From positions 4,402,001 to 4,466,000 of the forward strand of contig NZ_CP009520.1 of NCBI RefSeq assembly GCF_000969905.1: a DNA stretch of 64,000 nt. The letters run 5' to 3'. The DNA is from Methanosarcina vacuolata Z-761. Lineage in GTDB: Archaea > Halobacteriota > Methanosarcinia > Methanosarcinales > Methanosarcinaceae. The position numbers were made by a program, and so were the translations under genes. Below are positions 63,104 through 64,000 of the stretch, one piece after another. Position 1 is the stretch's first letter. Every line of letters starts with the position of its first letter. The notes under the pieces were generated by a model, which worked only from the letters and a program-made list of their open reading frames with translations, did no database searches and was not told the DNA's origin.

Positions 63104-63176
63104 CAAGCCTGAAAAATGAGAACGGAGATTCACATGGATTTCCGGGAAAACCGAAAATACATGTTTTTCAGGCTTG
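63104..63176 (-). terminator. Long inverted repeat, probable thermosome terminator
   Basis: A 13-base perfect inverted repeat (CAAGCCTGAAAAA/TTTTTCAGGCTTG) is separated by about 47 bases that contain a further CATG...CATG pair. On the minus strand the right arm is followed by a T-run (CTTGTTTTTAG), about 100 bases downstream of the thermosome stop. Confidence 0.65.
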
Positions 63177-63277
63177 AAATCTTTCCCGACTAAATATTTT
63201 AAAAAAGGAGCAGTGAGAAAAATGCACCTTTTTTGGGTTTAGCCAGTACTTGATTTATCGTCTTATTTTTCAGGAAT

Positions 63278-64000
63278 TTACATCATTCCTGGGGGCATTC
63301 CGCCCATTCCGCCCATTCCTGGAGGCATTCCACCTGGCATTCCGCCCATTTCTTCAGGGCTTGCTGCACGGGTAGAAGCTATGATATCGTCAATCCTGAG
63401 AATCATAACTGCAGACTCGGTAGCTGCATTGATAACCTGGGTCTTGACTCTGAGGGGTTCTACTACGAAGTTTTCCCACATGTCAACGACTTTGCCTTCG
63501 AAAACATCGAGTCCTGCGGTCTTTACACCTTTCTCGTGCTGAGAACGAAGCTCCATAAGCATGTCAATGGGGTCAAGCCCTGCATTTTCTGCAAGAGTCC
63601 TCGGAATAACTTCGAGAGCTTCGGCATAGGCTTTGACTGCAAGCTGTTCTCTGCCTTCAAGGGTTGCTGCGTATTCCTGGAGCCTCAGTGCAACCTCAAC
63701 TTCAGGGGAACCGCCGCCTGCAACAAGCTTTCCGTCCTCGATTGCAACTCCAACCACACGAAGTGCATCCTCAAGAGCGCTGGTGATACTGTCAACTACA
63801 TGCTCTGTGCCGCCGCGCAGCAGGATTGTTACAGCCTTCGGGTTGTCGCAGCCTGTGACAAAGGTCATGCTGTCGCCGCCAACCTTCTTCTCTTCGACGA
63901 GGCCTGCATATCCGAGGTCTTCGGGAGTAATTTCATCCATGTTAGTGATGAGTTTGCCGCCTGTTGCTCTTGCGAGCTTTTCCATGTCGCTCTTTTTAAC
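63278..64000 (-). CDS. thsA: thermosome subunit (group II chaperonin), 5'-truncated
   Basis: The C-terminal 240 residues of an archaeal chaperonin subunit, which assembles into a double-ring ATP-driven folding chamber. The frame is open to the window edge. Visible are the apical-domain end ([20 protein letters not shown]), the intermediate and equatorial segments ([25 protein letters not shown], ATPase Asp-containing region) and the characteristic Gly-Met-rich tail (GGMPPGMM). It is probably one of several thermosome genes in the genome. Confidence 0.95.
   Translation of the reverse strand, partial: VKKSDMEKLARATGGKLITNMDEITPEDLGYAGLVEEKKVGGDSMTFVTGCDNPKAVTILLRGGTEHVVDSITSALEDALRVVGVAIEDGKLVAGGGSPEVEVALRLQEYAATLEGREQLAVKAYAEALEVIPRTLAENAGLDPIDMLMELRSQHEKGVKTAGLDVFEGKVVDMWENFVVEPLRVKTQVINAATESAVMILRIDDIIASTRAASPEEMGGMPGGMPPGMGGMGGMPPGMM

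Overview
The window is chromosomal DNA from a methanogenic archaeon, almost certainly a Methanosarcina. The evidence is archaeal aRF1, RadB, an Orc1/Cdc6 initiator, Sec61-beta, a thermosome and TRAM RNA chaperones. There is also a Methanosarcina-type S-layer protein, PGF-pre-PGF and CARDB surface proteins, the archaeal ADH-based shikimate route, and a class III ribonucleotide reductase operon with its own glutaredoxin-like reductant. Intergenic DNA is long, AT-rich and full of short tandem repeats. I cannot assign a species.

Layout. 0-5.2 kb: aromatic amino acid cluster (ADH synthase, DHQ synthase II, aroD, aroE, tyrA), tightly packed. 5.2-9.1 kb: HEAT-repeat protein, then an AT-rich group (VTT-type membrane protein, small membrane protein, membrane-associated metallophosphoesterase). 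9.2-14.1 kb: translation genes (Taw1, aRF1, ArgRS). 14.3-19 kb: a lineage-specific array of paralogous genes with an integrase-N-domain-like region, a decayed fifth copy, a DUF6398-like gene and a frameshifted RelE relic. 19.1-21.4 kb: two paralogous MetE-core methyltransferases. 21.7-24.9 kb: ribbon-helix-helix protein, tRNA-Lys(CTT), four tandem TRAM genes behind a long leader, and a bactofilin-like protein. 24.9-28.9 kb: NitT/TauT-type ABC importer with a divergent HTH regulator and an array of palindrome-bearing repeats between them. 29-33.7 kb: two-domain S-layer protein and thiL. 34.4-38.1 kb: nrdH-nrdD-nrdG. 38.1-40 kb: gene-poor DNA with duplicated blocks and possible relics. 40-47.6 kb: radB, inositol-phosphate synthase, mtnA, Sec61-beta, alpha/beta hydrolase, HhH-MutS-like ATPase. 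48.1-60.4 kb: polyphosphate genes (ppk, ppx-HD, CYTH-CHAD) interspersed with a cytochrome-b5-like lipoprotein, a secreted-domain/membrane-wHTH pair and a CARDB surface protein. 61.4-64 kb: orc1/cdc6 and the end of a thermosome gene.

The most unusual observations are four. (1) One paralog of the 14-18 kb family has an in-frame UAG at a position where its relatives carry lysine, and homology continues to a UGA 20 codons later; Methanosarcina decodes UAG as pyrrolysine. (2) At four genes (nrdG, radB, mtnA, CYTH-CHAD) the gene's own stop-codon-containing 3' end is the terminal unit of a tandem repeat array. (3) radB appears to start at AUA. (4) A roughly 130-bp block upstream of nrdH is repeated 1.1 kb away, and one copy is split by about 240 bp of hairpin-rich DNA. 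No CRISPR array, rRNA or intact insertion sequence was seen.
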